From NCBI GenBank assembly GCA_014155875.1, contig JACEFZ010026850.1:840001-904000 (forward strand): 64,000 nucleotides of DNA, read 5' to 3'. The DNA is from Cepaea nemoralis. Its lineage: Eukaryota; Mollusca; Gastropoda; Stylommatophora; Helicidae. The position numbers were made by a program, and so were the translations under genes. Within the stretch, counting starts at the first letter, position 1. Each line of letters starts with the position of its first letter. Positions 1 to 10,949 of this stretch are shown piece by piece. The notes beneath the pieces were generated by a model. That model searched no databases, was not told where the DNA came from, and worked only from the letters and a program-made list of their open reading frames with translations.

Positions 1-299
1 AGAAATGCGTATAACTATTTGTATTCTTTTTCTTACAAAAAATATTAACCTGCTTTTCTGCATACTAAAAAGCCATAAAGTGTCAAACGTTCCTGTTTGA
101 TAAGTATTAAATAATTTTCCTTTAACATATATTTTGAAAGTATTTATTTTGTCAGCTGTTCTTTATATTTTTGCCTTTACTTTTTTTTTTTAAACAAGTG
201 AAAGTGTTCTTAATATGTGCCCGCAGCTTACTTCAAAATTCGAACTACATTTTTTTGTTTACAGTTTGTGATTTGTCTCCATATTAAAATTGCTTCAAT

Positions 300-536
300 A
301 AGAAAAGTTGCCTTCCATATAAGACGGTTGCTGCCATATAAGAAGGCTGCTTTCATATAATAGGGTTGTTTCTATATAAGAAGGTAGTCTCCATATAAGA
401 AGTTATTCTCCATATAAGAAGTTATTCTCTATATAAGAAGGTAGTCTCCATATAAGAAGTTATTCTCTATATAAGAAGGTAGTCTCCACATAAGAAGGTT
501 GCTTCCATATAAAAGGTTGCTGCCATATACAATGTT
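300..536. repeat. Diverged minisatellite, left block
   Basis: Degenerate tandem units of the form tccatataagaaggttgc, repeated imperfectly. They share the catataa...ttcc core with the larger array at 1582-1785 and 1963-3275. The array resumes after the LINE insertion at 551-1569, so this is probably the left end of one original minisatellite. No gene is seen here; bases 1-299 hold only AT-rich sequence. Confidence 0.75.
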
Positions 537-550
537 ATTTTCAGATAAGA

Positions 551-1569
551 TTGATTGATTGATTGTTTGATTTAGGAACCGACATCATAGCATTCGGGGA
601 CATTCCCATAAGCGCTCCGTCACCATACTCAGCAGCCAGCGAAGAGTTCCAACACCAATAGTTCAAGTAGCAATCTGATTATATGTCCGTCTCGTCTTTC
701 CTCTGAGCGTCGGCCAAATCCCCTCGTCACTCCTCGCTGCCTCATTCTTGCCAGACTATGGTGATCCATTTGCTCCTCCGAGGTGTACACGTGCTCCCAC
801 AAGGCCGCAACCACGTCTGCCTTGTCATGCATCAATACTCCACCAAGTTTTGCCGAGCCAGCCAATCTGTCCGTCTGTTCATTCCCCAGCACACCGGCAT
901 GCCCCGGAGAAAAGATCCAGGTGATGCTTGCCACCCGTGACCTCCGAAGCGAAGCAAGCCACTCTGCACGAAGCCTGCCTGTCCTCACCCTCCTCAGCAT
1001 GCTTTCTGAGTCAGTTACAATCACGATGTGTGTATGTATCGTGTTCTCCATCCAGCGGAAAGCTGCACTGACCGCCTCCACCTCCATTCTTAAGCTAGAT
1101 GTTGTGGTATCATACGCCAGGCTCTCCTGCACCAAACGTCGACCATTAGCTTTTGCTAAGAATTCCCAGGCACTTCTCCTACCTCTCAACATCCGAACTA
1201 TCTTGTACATAATCACATCACCCGGGCGAGCATTATCCTGAATTAGTTGCTGGATTTCCACTTCCGTGGCCCCTGCTGGCCACTCCCTGCACTCCCGGCT
1301 CAATGTGATTATCACTCTGCACAAGTCTGACTGCACGGCTGGCACTCTGACCCACTCCTCTCCTCGCCTAATGTTCTCCAACATGCACACCTGTCTGATC
1401 GTATCCTCCGCCTGAACCATCCATGATTTCCCTCTTATCAGTCTCTGACTCTTAACTGCGTCCAGCGCCTCATGTAACGGGTGATCCGTGTCTGCAGCTG
1501 AGGTATGCCTTCGCCTGCATCACCTTGTGCCTACCCGCAACAGTCGGCAGACCAAGGATGTAACGCATA
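551..1569 (-). mobile_element. 5'-truncated LINE (RT+RNase H type) with target duplication
   Basis: A non-LTR retrotransposon fragment on the minus strand. Its 3' end carries an (AATC)n tail, read on the plus strand as ttgattgattgattg from 551. It is flanked by a perfect 12-bp direct repeat, tttcagataaga, at 539-550 and 1570-1581, which I read as the target-site duplication. Only the RNase H end of the second ORF is present. The same 3' end, with a gatgtcggttc motif before the tail, recurs at 41345-41692. Insertion into the surrounding minisatellite is clear on both sides. Confidence 0.85.
629..1420 (-). pseudogene. LINE RNase H domain, degenerate
   Basis: Open frame of 263 codons resembling the C-terminal RNase H domain of I-group LINEs. 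The later acidic sites are visible (MEVEAV, TDSESM, NEQTDRLA, with SPGHAGVLGNE before the last). The first catalytic Asp motif, normally YTDGS, has become YKIVR, so the enzyme should be dead. The end reads RLLLELLVLELFAGC, as in the copy near 41.6 kb. It lies inside the 551-1569 insertion and has no upstream RT. It is a fossil rather than a host gene. Confidence 0.8.
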
Positions 1570-1581
1570 TTTCAGATAAGA

Positions 1582-1785
1582 ATGTTGCATCTATATAAGA
1601 ATGATTTTTACAAGGTTGCTTCCACATTAAAAAACATTGCTTCCACATAAAAAGTAACTTCCATATAAAATGTAACTTCCATATAAAGAGTAGCTTCCGC
1701 ATAAAAAGTAACTTCCATATAAAAAGTAACTTCCATATAAAAAGTAACCTCTATATAAAAAGTAGCTTCGTATAAAAATAGTTAG
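1582..1785. repeat. Minisatellite, middle block
   Basis: Tandem copies of cttccatataaaaagtaa with small changes, continuing the array from before the LINE insertion. Ended on the right by the SINE at about 1786. Confidence 0.8.
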
Positions 1786-1962
1786 TTGCATATCCTTTAC
1801 AGGACGTCGCAGTCAACCCCAGCATTTGTTGGCTGCTTGTGATTTATTGGCACCCATACCATTGTACGTAAACCAACGCAAGATGGCATGCTTCCAAATC
1901 GTTTCGAACGTGTTGTGTAGGATTACAAGTTGCGTTCGTAAACCCTTCGCCACACACAAGTG
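1786..1962 (-). mobile_element. tRNA-derived SINE, subfamily B
   Basis: Matches the family seen at 37626-37862, 34360-34600 and 40800-41038: the plus strand reads gcatatcctttacaggacgt, then cagcatttg, accattgtacg and ttcgaacg. The element runs on the minus strand, with the tRNA-like head on the right and the tail on the left. This copy lacks part of the core (the agtagtttgccattg block). It splits the minisatellite. Confidence 0.75.
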
Positions 1963-3275
1963 CTTCTATATAAAGAGTAGCTACCACATTCAAGTACTTC
2001 CATATAAAGAGTAGCTACCACATTCAAGTACTTCCATATAAAGAGTAGCTTCCACATACAAGTACTTCCATATAAAGAGTAGCTTCCACATACAAGTACT
2101 TCCATATAAAGAGTAGCTTCTACATACAAGTACTTCCATATAAAGAGTAGCTTCCACATACAAGTACTTCCATATAAAGAGTAGCTACCACATTCAAGTG
2201 CTTCCGTATAAAGAGTAGCTTCTACATGCAAGTACTTCCATATAAGGAATAGCTTCTACATGCAAGTACTTCCATATAAAGAGTAGCTTCTACATGCAAA
2301 TACTTCCATATAAAGAGTAGCTTCTACAAAGAGTAGCTACCACATTCAAGTGCTTCCGTATAAAGAGTAGCTTCTACATGCAAGTACTTCCATATAAAGA
2401 GTAGCTTCTACATGCAAGTACTTCCATATACAGAGTAGCTACCACATTCAAATGCTTCCGTATAAAGAGTAGCTTCTACATGCAAGTACTTCCATATAAA
2501 GAGTAGCTTCTACATGCAAGTACTTCCATATAAAGAGTAGCTTCCACATACAAGTACTTCCATATAAAGAGTAGCTTCCACATACAAGTACTTCCATATA
2601 AAGAGTAGCTTCTACATACAAGTACTTCCATATAAAGAGTAGCTTCCACATACAAGTACTTCCATATAAAGAGTAGCTACCACATTCAAGTGCTTCCGTA
2701 TAAAGAGTAGCTTCTACATGCAAGTACTTCCATATAAGGAATAGCTTCTACATACAAGTACTTCCATATAAAGAGTAGCTTCTACATGCAAATACTTCCA
2801 TATAAAGAGTAGCTTCTACAAAGAGTAGCTACCACATTCAAGTGCTTCCGTATAAAGAGTAGCTTCTACATGCAAGTACTTCCATATAAAGAGTAGCTTC
2901 TACATGCAAGTACTTCCATATACAGAGTAGCTACCACATTCAAATGCTTCCGTATAAAGAGTAGCTTCTACATGCAAGTACTTCCATATAAAGAGTAGCT
3001 TCTACATGCAAGTACTTCCATATAAAGAGTAGCTTCTACAAAGAGTAGCTACCACATTCAAGTGCTTCCGTATAAAGAGTAGCTTCTACATGCAAGTACT
3101 TCCATATAAAGAGTAGCTTCTACATGCAAGTACTTCCATATAAAGAGTAGCTTCTACATGCAAGTACTTCCATATAAAGAGTAGCTACCACACACAAGTA
3201 CTTCCATATAAAGAGTAGCTTCCACATACAAGTACTTCCATATAAAGAGCAGCTTCCACACGCAAGTACTTCCTT
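1963..3275. repeat. 34-bp minisatellite with higher-order structure
   Basis: About 38 copies of a 34-bp unit built around caagtacttccatataaa and gagtagcttccacata. Matching variant units recur at exactly 492 bp (for example 2221 and 2713, or 2321 and 2813), showing segmental duplication within the array. Because 3 x 34 = 102, long spurious reading frames appear on the minus strand (1923-2231, 2448-2723, 3120-3449); these are repeat artefacts. Confidence 0.95.
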
Positions 3276-3385
3276 AGCTTGTTTCCATGTAAAAGGATGA
3301 AGCACTAACAAACCCAGGTCCCTAGCATTCATATTTGTTACCGAGTAAGATGTACAGTAAAAGCTATAAATGTTTCCTTTTTCAG

Positions 3386-5836
3386 AGTCCAGAAAATGAG
3401 GTCGCACCCGTTCATGAACGTGCAGATTTAGAATCACCTGAAGCTTCACGTGTGTTTGATGAAGGATGTGAACTATCAGTTGGGCAACAAGATATAGTTA
3501 GATTATCACCTTCTGTCGTCAGTGTGTCTCAGGTGGACAGAAATGAGGATTTATGTCCAGATCCAAGTCAACTTTTAAATGATCATCAAGAAGAACAATC
3601 TCCTACTGAGCTTTGTGAAATGAAAATAACAACAGAAGAGAGTAGTAGCAAGCCGCAGACACAGCTTATGCTACAGCCATTGACACGTTCACCATCAACC
3701 TCTGTTAGCACAGTGAATTTACTGATGGATCTTAACACTGCTAGTACAACTGCTGTGAAACCACCAAGAACTATTCAAGAAGAAATACCACAAATCATAG
3801 TCCATGAAAGCCATGTTGTTGTTTCTCATGAGATGGTCGACAGATGCATGCAGATGGAAAAGCAGGGTAGTACAAGTTCCTCAAAACCTCAGGCCGCAGA
3901 GGTTGGTACTAAATGTTTGACTACATCATCAGTTTCATCACAGAAAGATAACGATGAATCTTCATGCTCTCCTGATGATTGCGAAGGCAGACCTTCAATA
4001 GAACTAGTAGCATTGTCATCAACAACAGAGTGCCTTATTGAGGCTGACCTTGAGGAGTACTGTGCAAAGCAACCTCAAATTGTAGATAACAATGTACCAT
4101 TTTCTCAAGTGTCTTCCGAATCATCAGACACAGATGATATTATAAGCAAAGCTTCACTTCTGTCCCCAAATGTCCAGGAGACACATTTAACACTTCCCCT
4201 TATTCTCTCACAGTTTAAATTCCAAATGGAGTCATTGGAGAGTTGTCCGTCAAAGAGGACAATACAGATATTAGAATCCCCTACAAATGAAAGCTGTGAA
4301 TTAGATGCTGCTGTACTGGCGTCTTCCTCAGTTTCTCAATGTAGGCAGACAGACACGTTTTCTATCACACAAGAACAGACTGTGTTACCCGAGTCTGCAG
4401 TAGAGCTTTCGTCTTTTGAGTTATTAGCACAGCTATCTCCAGCTGAAGGTGCAGCACACCAGTATCCAGCTGGAGGTATAGAATACCTGTCTCAAACTTG
4501 GAGCACAACACAGATGCCACCAGTTAAGCTTACAGTACAGCTGCCTCCGGTTGAGTCTACAGTACAGATGTCTCCGCTTGAGTCTACAGCACAGCTTAAT
4601 CCAGTTGAGTCTACAGCACAGCTGTCTCTTGTTGAGTCTACAGTACAGATGTCTCCGGTTGAGTCTACAGCACAGATGTCTCTTGTTGAGTCTACAGCAC
4701 AGATTTCTGCAGTTGAGTCTACAGCACAGCTTAATCCAGTTGAGTCTACAGCACAATTTAATCAAATTGAGACTACAGCACAGCTTACTCTAGTTGAGTC
4801 TACAGCACATATATCTCCAGCTGAGTTTACAGAACATATATCTATAGCTGAGTTTACAGCACAACATCCTACAGTTGAGTCTACAGCACAACTATCTGTG
4901 GATGAGACTACAGCACAGCTACCTACAACTAAGTCTAAAGCACAGATATCCCCAGTTGAGTCTACAGCACAGCTACCCACAGTTGAGACTACAGCACAGC
5001 TACCTACATTTAAGTCTACAGCACAGATTAAGTCTAAATTACAGATATCCACAGTTGAGTCTGCAGCGCAGCTACCTAGATTTATGTCTAAAGCACAGAT
5101 ATCCCCAGTTGAGACTACAACACAGCTACCCACAGTTGAGTCTACAGCACAGATACCCACAGTTGAGTCTACAGCACAGATACCCACAGTTGAGACTACA
5201 GCACAGATATCCCCAGTTGAGACTACAGCACAGATACCCGCAGTTGAGACTACAGCACAGATATCCCCAGTTGAGACTACAGCACAGATACCCACAGTTG
5301 AGTCTACAGCACAGATACCCACAGTTGAGTCTACAGCACAGATACCCACAGTTGAGTCTACAGCACAGATATTCCCAACTGAGTCTACATCACAGATATC
5401 CCGAACAGAGTGTACAGCACAGCCTAAAGCACAGACATCTCCGGTTGAGTCTAATACACAGTTATCTCCAGGTGAATTTACAGCATGGCTTAATGTAGTT
5501 AAATCTACCGCACAGCTATTGACGATTGAGAATTCAGCACAGCTATCTCCGGTTGAGTCTGCAAGACAACTTAATCCAATCGAGTTTAGAGCACTGATTA
5601 ATCCAGATGAGTCTGCAGCACAGCTGTCTACAGCTAAACCTGTAGCACCACTATCTACAGTTGACTGTACAGCACAAGTGCCGCTGTCTAGGTCTACAGC
5701 ACAGCTCTTTTCAGCTTCTCATTCAACACCTGATTTGACAATGTGTCATTCCTCTAACAACTATCCAAGCAATGCCGCACATTCCAGTCATCTGCATATG
5801 TCATCTCTACCAGAAAGGTCACGAAAGTACAGGCAG
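3386..5836 (+). CDS. Unrecognised repeat-rich gene, internal exon 1 of 6 in window
   Basis: Large coding exon of 817 codons. It is bounded by a good acceptor (tttcctttttcag ending at 3385) and a strong donor (CAG/gtaagt at 5837), both in phase 0. An ATG in the same frame at 3350 exists, but it lies before the acceptor, so I prefer splicing and assume earlier exons upstream. Residues 1-350 are Ser/Thr/Glu/Gln-rich with no domain I recognise. Residues ~350-777 are about 45 tandem nine-residue repeats, STAQ[LIM]xxVE. The tail, from about residue 780, is Ser/His-rich. There is no signal peptide or membrane segment. The frame stays open while the surrounding DNA is full of stops. The function is unknown; a scaffold or cytoskeletal role would fit the downstream coiled coil, but that is a guess. 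Confidence 0.8.
4430..5715 (+). repeat. 27-bp coding tandem repeat (nine-residue unit)
   Basis: In-frame repeats with consensus acagcacagatacccacagttgagtct, translating as STAQIPTVE. Copies at 5100-5360 are nearly identical, while those at both ends are diverged. This points to recent expansion in the middle. Overlapping frames in other phases (4551-4793, 4875-5498, and minus 4433-5349) are shadows of this repeat. Confidence 0.95.
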
Positions 5837-5904
5837 GTAAGTTAGTAGAGTTATCTTATTTGTCTGATAAAGTAAGGAAATGTATAACTAGCGTTGGCTA
5901 ATTA

Positions 5905-6090
5905 CTCTTTGAAAAGAGACAACCGGAGATTTACGGAAAGAGAGATAGAGGAAGACAGCGTGAGACGATTCTTGACAGTCTTGTGTCATGGCACGGAAAG
6001 GGGTCAACACAAGAATTTGACCCATGAAGTCGGAGATCGTAATTTGTGGAGAGGCATGATCGCCCACGCCAGCCTGATAAGCACTGATTG
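5905..6090 (+). mobile_element. RTE-like LINE, C-terminal fragment
   Basis: Encodes a degenerate end motif, GDRNLWRGMIAHASL. It parallels DRDLWRAMNAYASRHGT at the end of the better copy at 16555-18475 and the fragment at 21215-21612. It sits just inside the intron after the 3386-5836 exon. The following ~490 bases are AT-rich, with no feature I can name. Confidence 0.6.
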
Positions 6091-6584
6091 AATTACGCTT
6101 TAAATAGTTATGAAAAGATATTGGATGGATAAATCAGTTATAAGGGACAAATAGATATAAAGATCCTCTTGACAACAGAAAAGAAATGAAGTTGTAGACA
6201 CTGGAGATAAGTCTATTTAGAGGTTGGTTGTTGTTCAGGATCGTTTCAATAAGTAAACGACATAAAATAACACGAAGTAATGCAGCTTTACAGAGCAGCA
6301 TTAAAATATATAGAGGACGTTGCGACGACTAGCCTTCAGCAGCAAACAAATACATACGCAAAACACAACATATAATCACAGAGAAGACCCTCCAGTGACT
6401 GTATTACGGTATAAGAACGAGATGAGAAGAATGAAAAGATGAAACAATGAGAACAATGAAGGGAAAATGAAAATGTGGTACATGGTTTTACTACTTATCT
6501 CAGAATCCAAGACCTATGCTAAACCCTACACATACATTTGGATCTTCACTGATATCACAGCCTGAAATTCTGAGTTATGTAGAC

Positions 6585-6815
6585 GGTCCACATTAATGGG
6601 TCACGTTATGAGAAGAAATAAATTGAAGAACTTGGTGACAACTGGCAAGATCGAGAGGAAGAGAACAAGGGGGAGGCAGAGAAGTAAATACCTGGACGGC
6701 TTGGCCACGTGGTATGGTCGAGACAAGAACACTGAGCTGATCCACGACTGTGATGATCCAGTGAGATGGCGAATCATAACCGCCAAGCTTATCGGCATGG
6801 CACATAATTAATGAA
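6585..6815 (+). mobile_element. RTE-like LINE subfamily 2, 3' end
   Basis: Frame 6596-6811 ends with MRRNKLKNLVTTGKIE, then RSKYLDGLATW and a terminal GMAHN. This is the same C-terminus as the minus-strand copy at 28264-29416 (ending GMAHD). Only the last ~70 codons remain. Sequence from 6816 to 7395 shows no recognised gene. Confidence 0.75.
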
Positions 6816-7399
6816 TTAATCCTAGTGTTGTTGAGATTTGAGTGGTTTAAGAGGCAGGGGTCGACCAGCATAAAGATGGATACAAGACTGGATGATGGTA
6901 AAACAAGCAGAACTAGCCTGGAATCGATCATCTTTATAACGGGCCTTGATGAGGATGATGTTCTGCAATAGATCAGCACAGTGATGTTGATGTAAAGACT
7001 TGACAGTTCTTACCTCTACAGACACATTTTTTTTCATGTAATGACTCGTATCTGATTGTCTAAAAGAACATCTTCTTCTTCTGCGTTCGTCCGGAATGTT
7101 GTTTTGTAATTGCGTTGAGCCTGTTTACAGCAGAGCTGCGATAATTGCACCTTTCGGCCCTTACGTCCGACTTCTTCAGGCATTTGTTGACCGGGTTAAC
7201 CTTCCCCGCATAAGAATATCTGAAAACCACCATTATATAAAGGCAAAATGTTGCAGAAAATATTGATGATTAACAACGACTAGTAGGCACATTTATCGGA
7301 AAAAAGGGATTGACTGCTGCCATTTTTGTTTTAATCAGATTACCTTCTTCTGATCCTCAGTTAGGTATTCTTGTTTTGTTTGGTTCTGTTGTTTTGTTT

Positions 7400-7645
7400 T
7401 TCTTGTTCTTATATAAAAACTTTGCCGGTCTCCCTGGTCGAGGGGTTAGCAGCTTTCTCCGTAATCCCGAATACTCTCGTGGTTGACGTGAGCGCACGAG
7501 AATTGGAAGTGGTTCGAGTCACGCCAGTGAGTTATGAGAGTATGGAGCCTGTCGCTCAGAAAGTCGTGGCGTGCTGATGAGCGTAATCTTATCCTAGGAA
7601 TCAGCATACAGCTGATAGATGCTGATGTTGACCGCAATATCCAGA
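7400..7645 (+). mobile_element. tRNA-derived SINE, subfamily A
   Basis: The head reads gccggtctccctggtcgagggg (shortened here), containing an A-box-like tggtcgaggggtta and a B-box-like ggttcgagtcacg. The core tgagcgtaatctt and the tail cagctgatagatgctgatgt follow. It has the same layout as the copies at 24159-24405 and 27783-28030, but in the opposite orientation. Pol III boxes are visible; activity is unknown. Confidence 0.75.
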
Positions 7646-7679
7646 AACAGGATGGAAACGCGGGGAATATATATATATA

Positions 7680-8096
7680 CACACTAGCTGACCCGGCCCG
7701 GCTTCGCCCAGTCCCTGGCGGGGATCTATCTATCTATCTGTCTGTCTGCTTGTCTGTCTGTCTGTCTGACCCGGCCCGGCTTCGCCCAGCTCCTGGTGGG
7801 GAGCATCTCATTTAATTCATATAAGTAGTCATATAAGCTCCCGTTCCCGTTCCCGATTATCTGTCTGTCTATCTGTCTGTCTGACCCGGCCCGGCTTCAC
7901 CCAGTCCCTGGTGGGGAGCATCTCATTTATTTAATTCATATAAGTAGTCATAAGCTCCCGTTCCCGACTATCTGTCTGTCTGTCTATCTGTCTGTCTGTC
8001 TATCTGTCTGTCCGACTCGGCCCGACTTCGCCCAGGCCCTGGTGAAGAGCATCTAATTTAATTCATATAAGTAGTCATATAAGCTCCCGTTCCCGA

Positions 8097-8187
<91 letters not shown>

Positions 8188-8265
8188 CCAACCTATCTAC
8201 CTATCCATCATCATCTATCTATCTGTCTATCTATCTATCTATCTATCTATCTATGTTCGGCCCGT
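7680..8265. repeat. GACCCGGCCCGGC repeat units with (CTAT/CTGT)n
   Basis: Three or four units beginning gacccggcccggcttcgccc, spaced about 120-150 bp apart. Each is followed by ataagtagtcatataagctcc and then (CTGT)n or (CTAT)n. A long (CTAT)n tract fills 8097-8187. The actagctgacccggc start resembles termini of repeats in other animal genomes, but I cannot name the family. Confidence 0.8.
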
Positions 8266-8452
8266 TCCCGTTAAAAATATAGATAGAATAGAAGAATAGA
8301 TAGATTGATAGTGGAAAATATGATTGGAAGAGATCTATCTAAAGTAAACTTACCAAGATATCACGAACAGCCAATAAATGGTGGGCGGTGGGTTGACTGC
8401 AGAGTACTGCAAACGATATGCAACTAACTTTCTCTCACAAAAAATTACTTTT

Positions 8453-8655
8453 TTTTTTAACGAACGAAAATCTTTCGCAGGCCCGTCCTACATTCTGCCC
8501 TTCTTCTCTATTTCCTCTCATACATTCTTTCATTCAACATCTCTTATGAAGCAATTCTTTGACAACAAAAGAACAATAAGCATTAAAATGCATGAAAAGT
8601 AACTCGGTGAGGAAATGTTTAACATGGGCATCATAAATACCCAACGTGGGTGTAA
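8453..8655 (-). mobile_element. LINE 3' end (AATAAA / TTCG-tail family)
   Basis: Reverse complement of the segment at 12775-13029: shared blocks include aggcccgtcc, gaagcaattctttg and gcccttcttctct. It carries the polyadenylation-type end and TTCG tail of that family. No coding part remains. From 8656 to 9131 the DNA is AT-rich, with short TA runs and no gene. Confidence 0.65.
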
Positions 8656-9128
8656 CGCTGAGAATGTTAAAAAAAATTAATGTGCTGTTGAAGAAAAATA
8701 AAAAAGATGAGTTAGAAAATTTTCGCTATTTAAATAGATGCATTATTTTTATGAAAACTTTGAAAATGCCTTAAAGATTATATCATTATTTATTATAACT
8801 TATATGCCTGTAAATAACTGTAGACAAAGAGTTTATAAATCTTTGAAAACAATGCAACAATCTATATATAAAATATATATAAATGATATTAAAAGTTATG
8901 CCCCTTGAAATAACGTTTCTTAAGTTAAGTCCCCTCGCTATATATATAAATGATAATGTAAATTTAAATATTTAATTTTAGTAAGTAAATAGCTGATTGT
9001 ACACTAACAAACTATGACAGTTGGCTGCACGGGAATGAAAAGAATACATGTAGAAAATTTCATCTCAATCGGATGGACCGTTATCGAACGCATCAAATAC
9101 ATCCCTATAACATACATACATACATCGT

Positions 9129-9131
<3 letters not shown>

Positions 9132-9219
<88 letters not shown>
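9132..9219. repeat. (TA)n microsatellite
   Basis: An uninterrupted run of about 44 TA dinucleotides. Tyr/Ile-rich frames across it are artefacts. Confidence 0.97.
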
Positions 9220-9223
<4 letters not shown>

Positions 9224-9350
9224 TTGGCTGGTATAGTCTCCTGTTTCTGGTTGTGTTTTTCTACGTTCATTAAGCTTCCTAGCCGTATTTTGTGTTTATC
9301 TGTATTCATGTTTTGCCTTGCCCATTACTCTCACAAATATTTGTTCACAG

Positions 9351-9521
9351 CCAATTATGCTGCCAGTCCATCCACCAGTGTTAGTGCCATTGTCCCCATC
9401 TTCAGACAGTGATGATTCTAATGATGATGATGATCAAAGGAAAACTCAGACACAAAGAGTACCTGATCCAACGAATGCACACCGTACATTAGATCAGAAT
9501 ACAGGACAACCTGATGATGAG
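9351..9521 (+). CDS. Unrecognised repeat-rich gene, exon 2
   Basis: 57 codons between an acceptor (atttgttcacag to 9350) and a donor (GAG/gtactt at 9522), phase 0 on both sides, so it joins the 3386-5836 exon without a shift. It encodes a Pro-rich start (PVHPPVLVPLSP), then an acidic stretch SDSDDSNDDDD, then a polar segment ending QPDDE. The acidic serine cluster looks like a casein-kinase-2 type site; this is inferred from composition. No domain is recognised. Confidence rests on splice sites and phase. Confidence 0.7.
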
Positions 9522-10375
9522 GTACTTTTGTGAATAATTAGAATTAGCCGATTCAGTGCATCAGGATAATATATTGTTAAATGTGACCTCCCACTTGAAC
9601 ATAAGGATGATATATCGCTTTACTAGGGTCACCGTGTTATTTGATTTTGTTTCGTGCATCTTCCATAACGTCAATGCTCAGTGAATGGACATTTGCATTA
9701 TAATACTTGTTCATTTCATTGTGTACCATCTACAAACCTATATTTTGTTTGGCGCTGAATTAGTTAAAATAATTTTATTATTTTATATGACTTGGTAAAT
9801 ATTTTGATGAGATGTGAGAAACAAAGAATTATAAATATTAAATTATATATTTATTTAAGTTATTATTTTAATTGGAAGCAATGGTTGGGCCCAGTAAATG
9901 AAATCAAGTCTACAAGAGCCTGGGGCAGATAGTGTAACCAACTTGTAGGTCAATCTGTCCTCAGTTTATGTTTTATACTGGATAGTTTTGCCCATTGCTA
10001 GACCATAACTTTAGGAAGGGAAAATGCCAGCTGCACCTCCCAATGGTAAAGGATGGGAAACACCACGGTGTGGCCAATGCAGCTCTGGGAACCTAGTATC
10101 CACCGGAATAAGTAGAAAATTCTGCAACTGAGCAGCGCGGGGCATCAGTCGGAAACGGTTGTCAAAGGCAGAGATTAATGACCCGCCTGTGTAAGTGGAA
10201 GTCAGGGGAAAACCATCACAGTATCTTCCCAAGTTTTCATGAGTATCCACGATTTAGAGTCAATGAACGACGTTAATGGCTGTCTAAGGACATCCTTGTC
10301 CGGTAGGGACAGTCATGAGAAACAGGTGACACCAGACCGTCATCGAGCTACTGATGGCATATCTAAAACTAAAAC
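9522..10375. other. Intron sequence, unclassified repeat
   Basis: No gene. 9540-9890 is plain AT-rich DNA. 10000-10375 looks like a dispersed repeat: it has a moderately GC-rich block (gatgggaaacaccac, gtgtggccaatgcag) and ends in ctaaaactaaaacgaaac, a tail like that of the SINE at 42058-42460. I cannot assign it. Confidence 0.4.
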
Positions 10376-10512
10376 GAAACGATGCTGGGTGGACTGAGAC
10401 AGTGGCATGGAGGAATATCATCAGCAGAGATGATCTAGCACACCAAAGACAAAGATGTTAAGACATTAACGCGCTCGCCAGCTGGCAGGGCACTTGATGA
10501 TGATGATAAACA
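10376..10512 (+). mobile_element. RTE-like LINE subfamily 1, 3' end
   Basis: Nearly the same as the last ~130 bp of the copy at 16555-18475: gatgctgggtggactgagac, a block around ggaatatcatcagcag, and ggcacttgatgatgatgat. The tail is a (GAT)n tract. Confidence 0.8.
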
Positions 10513-10654
10513 CCGACTATACAGGCACAATGCGTAGCTGCAGTCTCAAGGTATAACTAAACAGATCAGATTTGTCACTATATGAATATAACTGTCAGAG
10601 AGATTCTGTCGTCAAGTATTGTGTTTTATATAGAGAAAATAGGGTTTGTACGTA

Positions 10655-10815
10655 TAAGTATGTACACACATTAGATTGCACAGTCTGGTTGGGGGAGTAT
10701 GTACACACATTAGATTGCACAGTCTGGTTGGGGGAGTATGTACACACATTAGATTGCACAGTCTGGTTGGGGGAGTATGTACACACATTAGATTGCACAG
10801 TCTGGTTGGGGGACT
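10655..10815. repeat. 39-bp tandem repeat, four copies
   Basis: Four near-identical units starting gtatgtacacacattagat and ending ctggttggggga, at a 39-bp spacing (10661, 10700, 10739, 10778). Because 39 is a multiple of 3, both strands show short open frames that are not genes. Confidence 0.95.
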
Positions 10816-10949
10816 GTCCCCACATATTAGTTAAAGGGCAGAAGAAGACAAGTCATTATATTACTTGTACACATACAGGCATGCACACATTTGATTACAC
10901 AAGTTATGTGACATACCATGACATATCCATTGTGAATGTATAAATTAAA

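Noticed and set aside
1923..3449. Minus-strand frames with LYGSTCMWKLLFIWKYL-type repeats
   Set aside because: They follow the 34-bp minisatellite (3 x 34 = 102); no splice or start context, and the strand is opposite to the host gene.
4433..5498. Other-frame repeats (for example SLQHRYPQL and STVGICAVD)
   Set aside because: Shadows of the 27-bp coding repeat; the chosen frame is the one that extends into unique sequence and splice sites.
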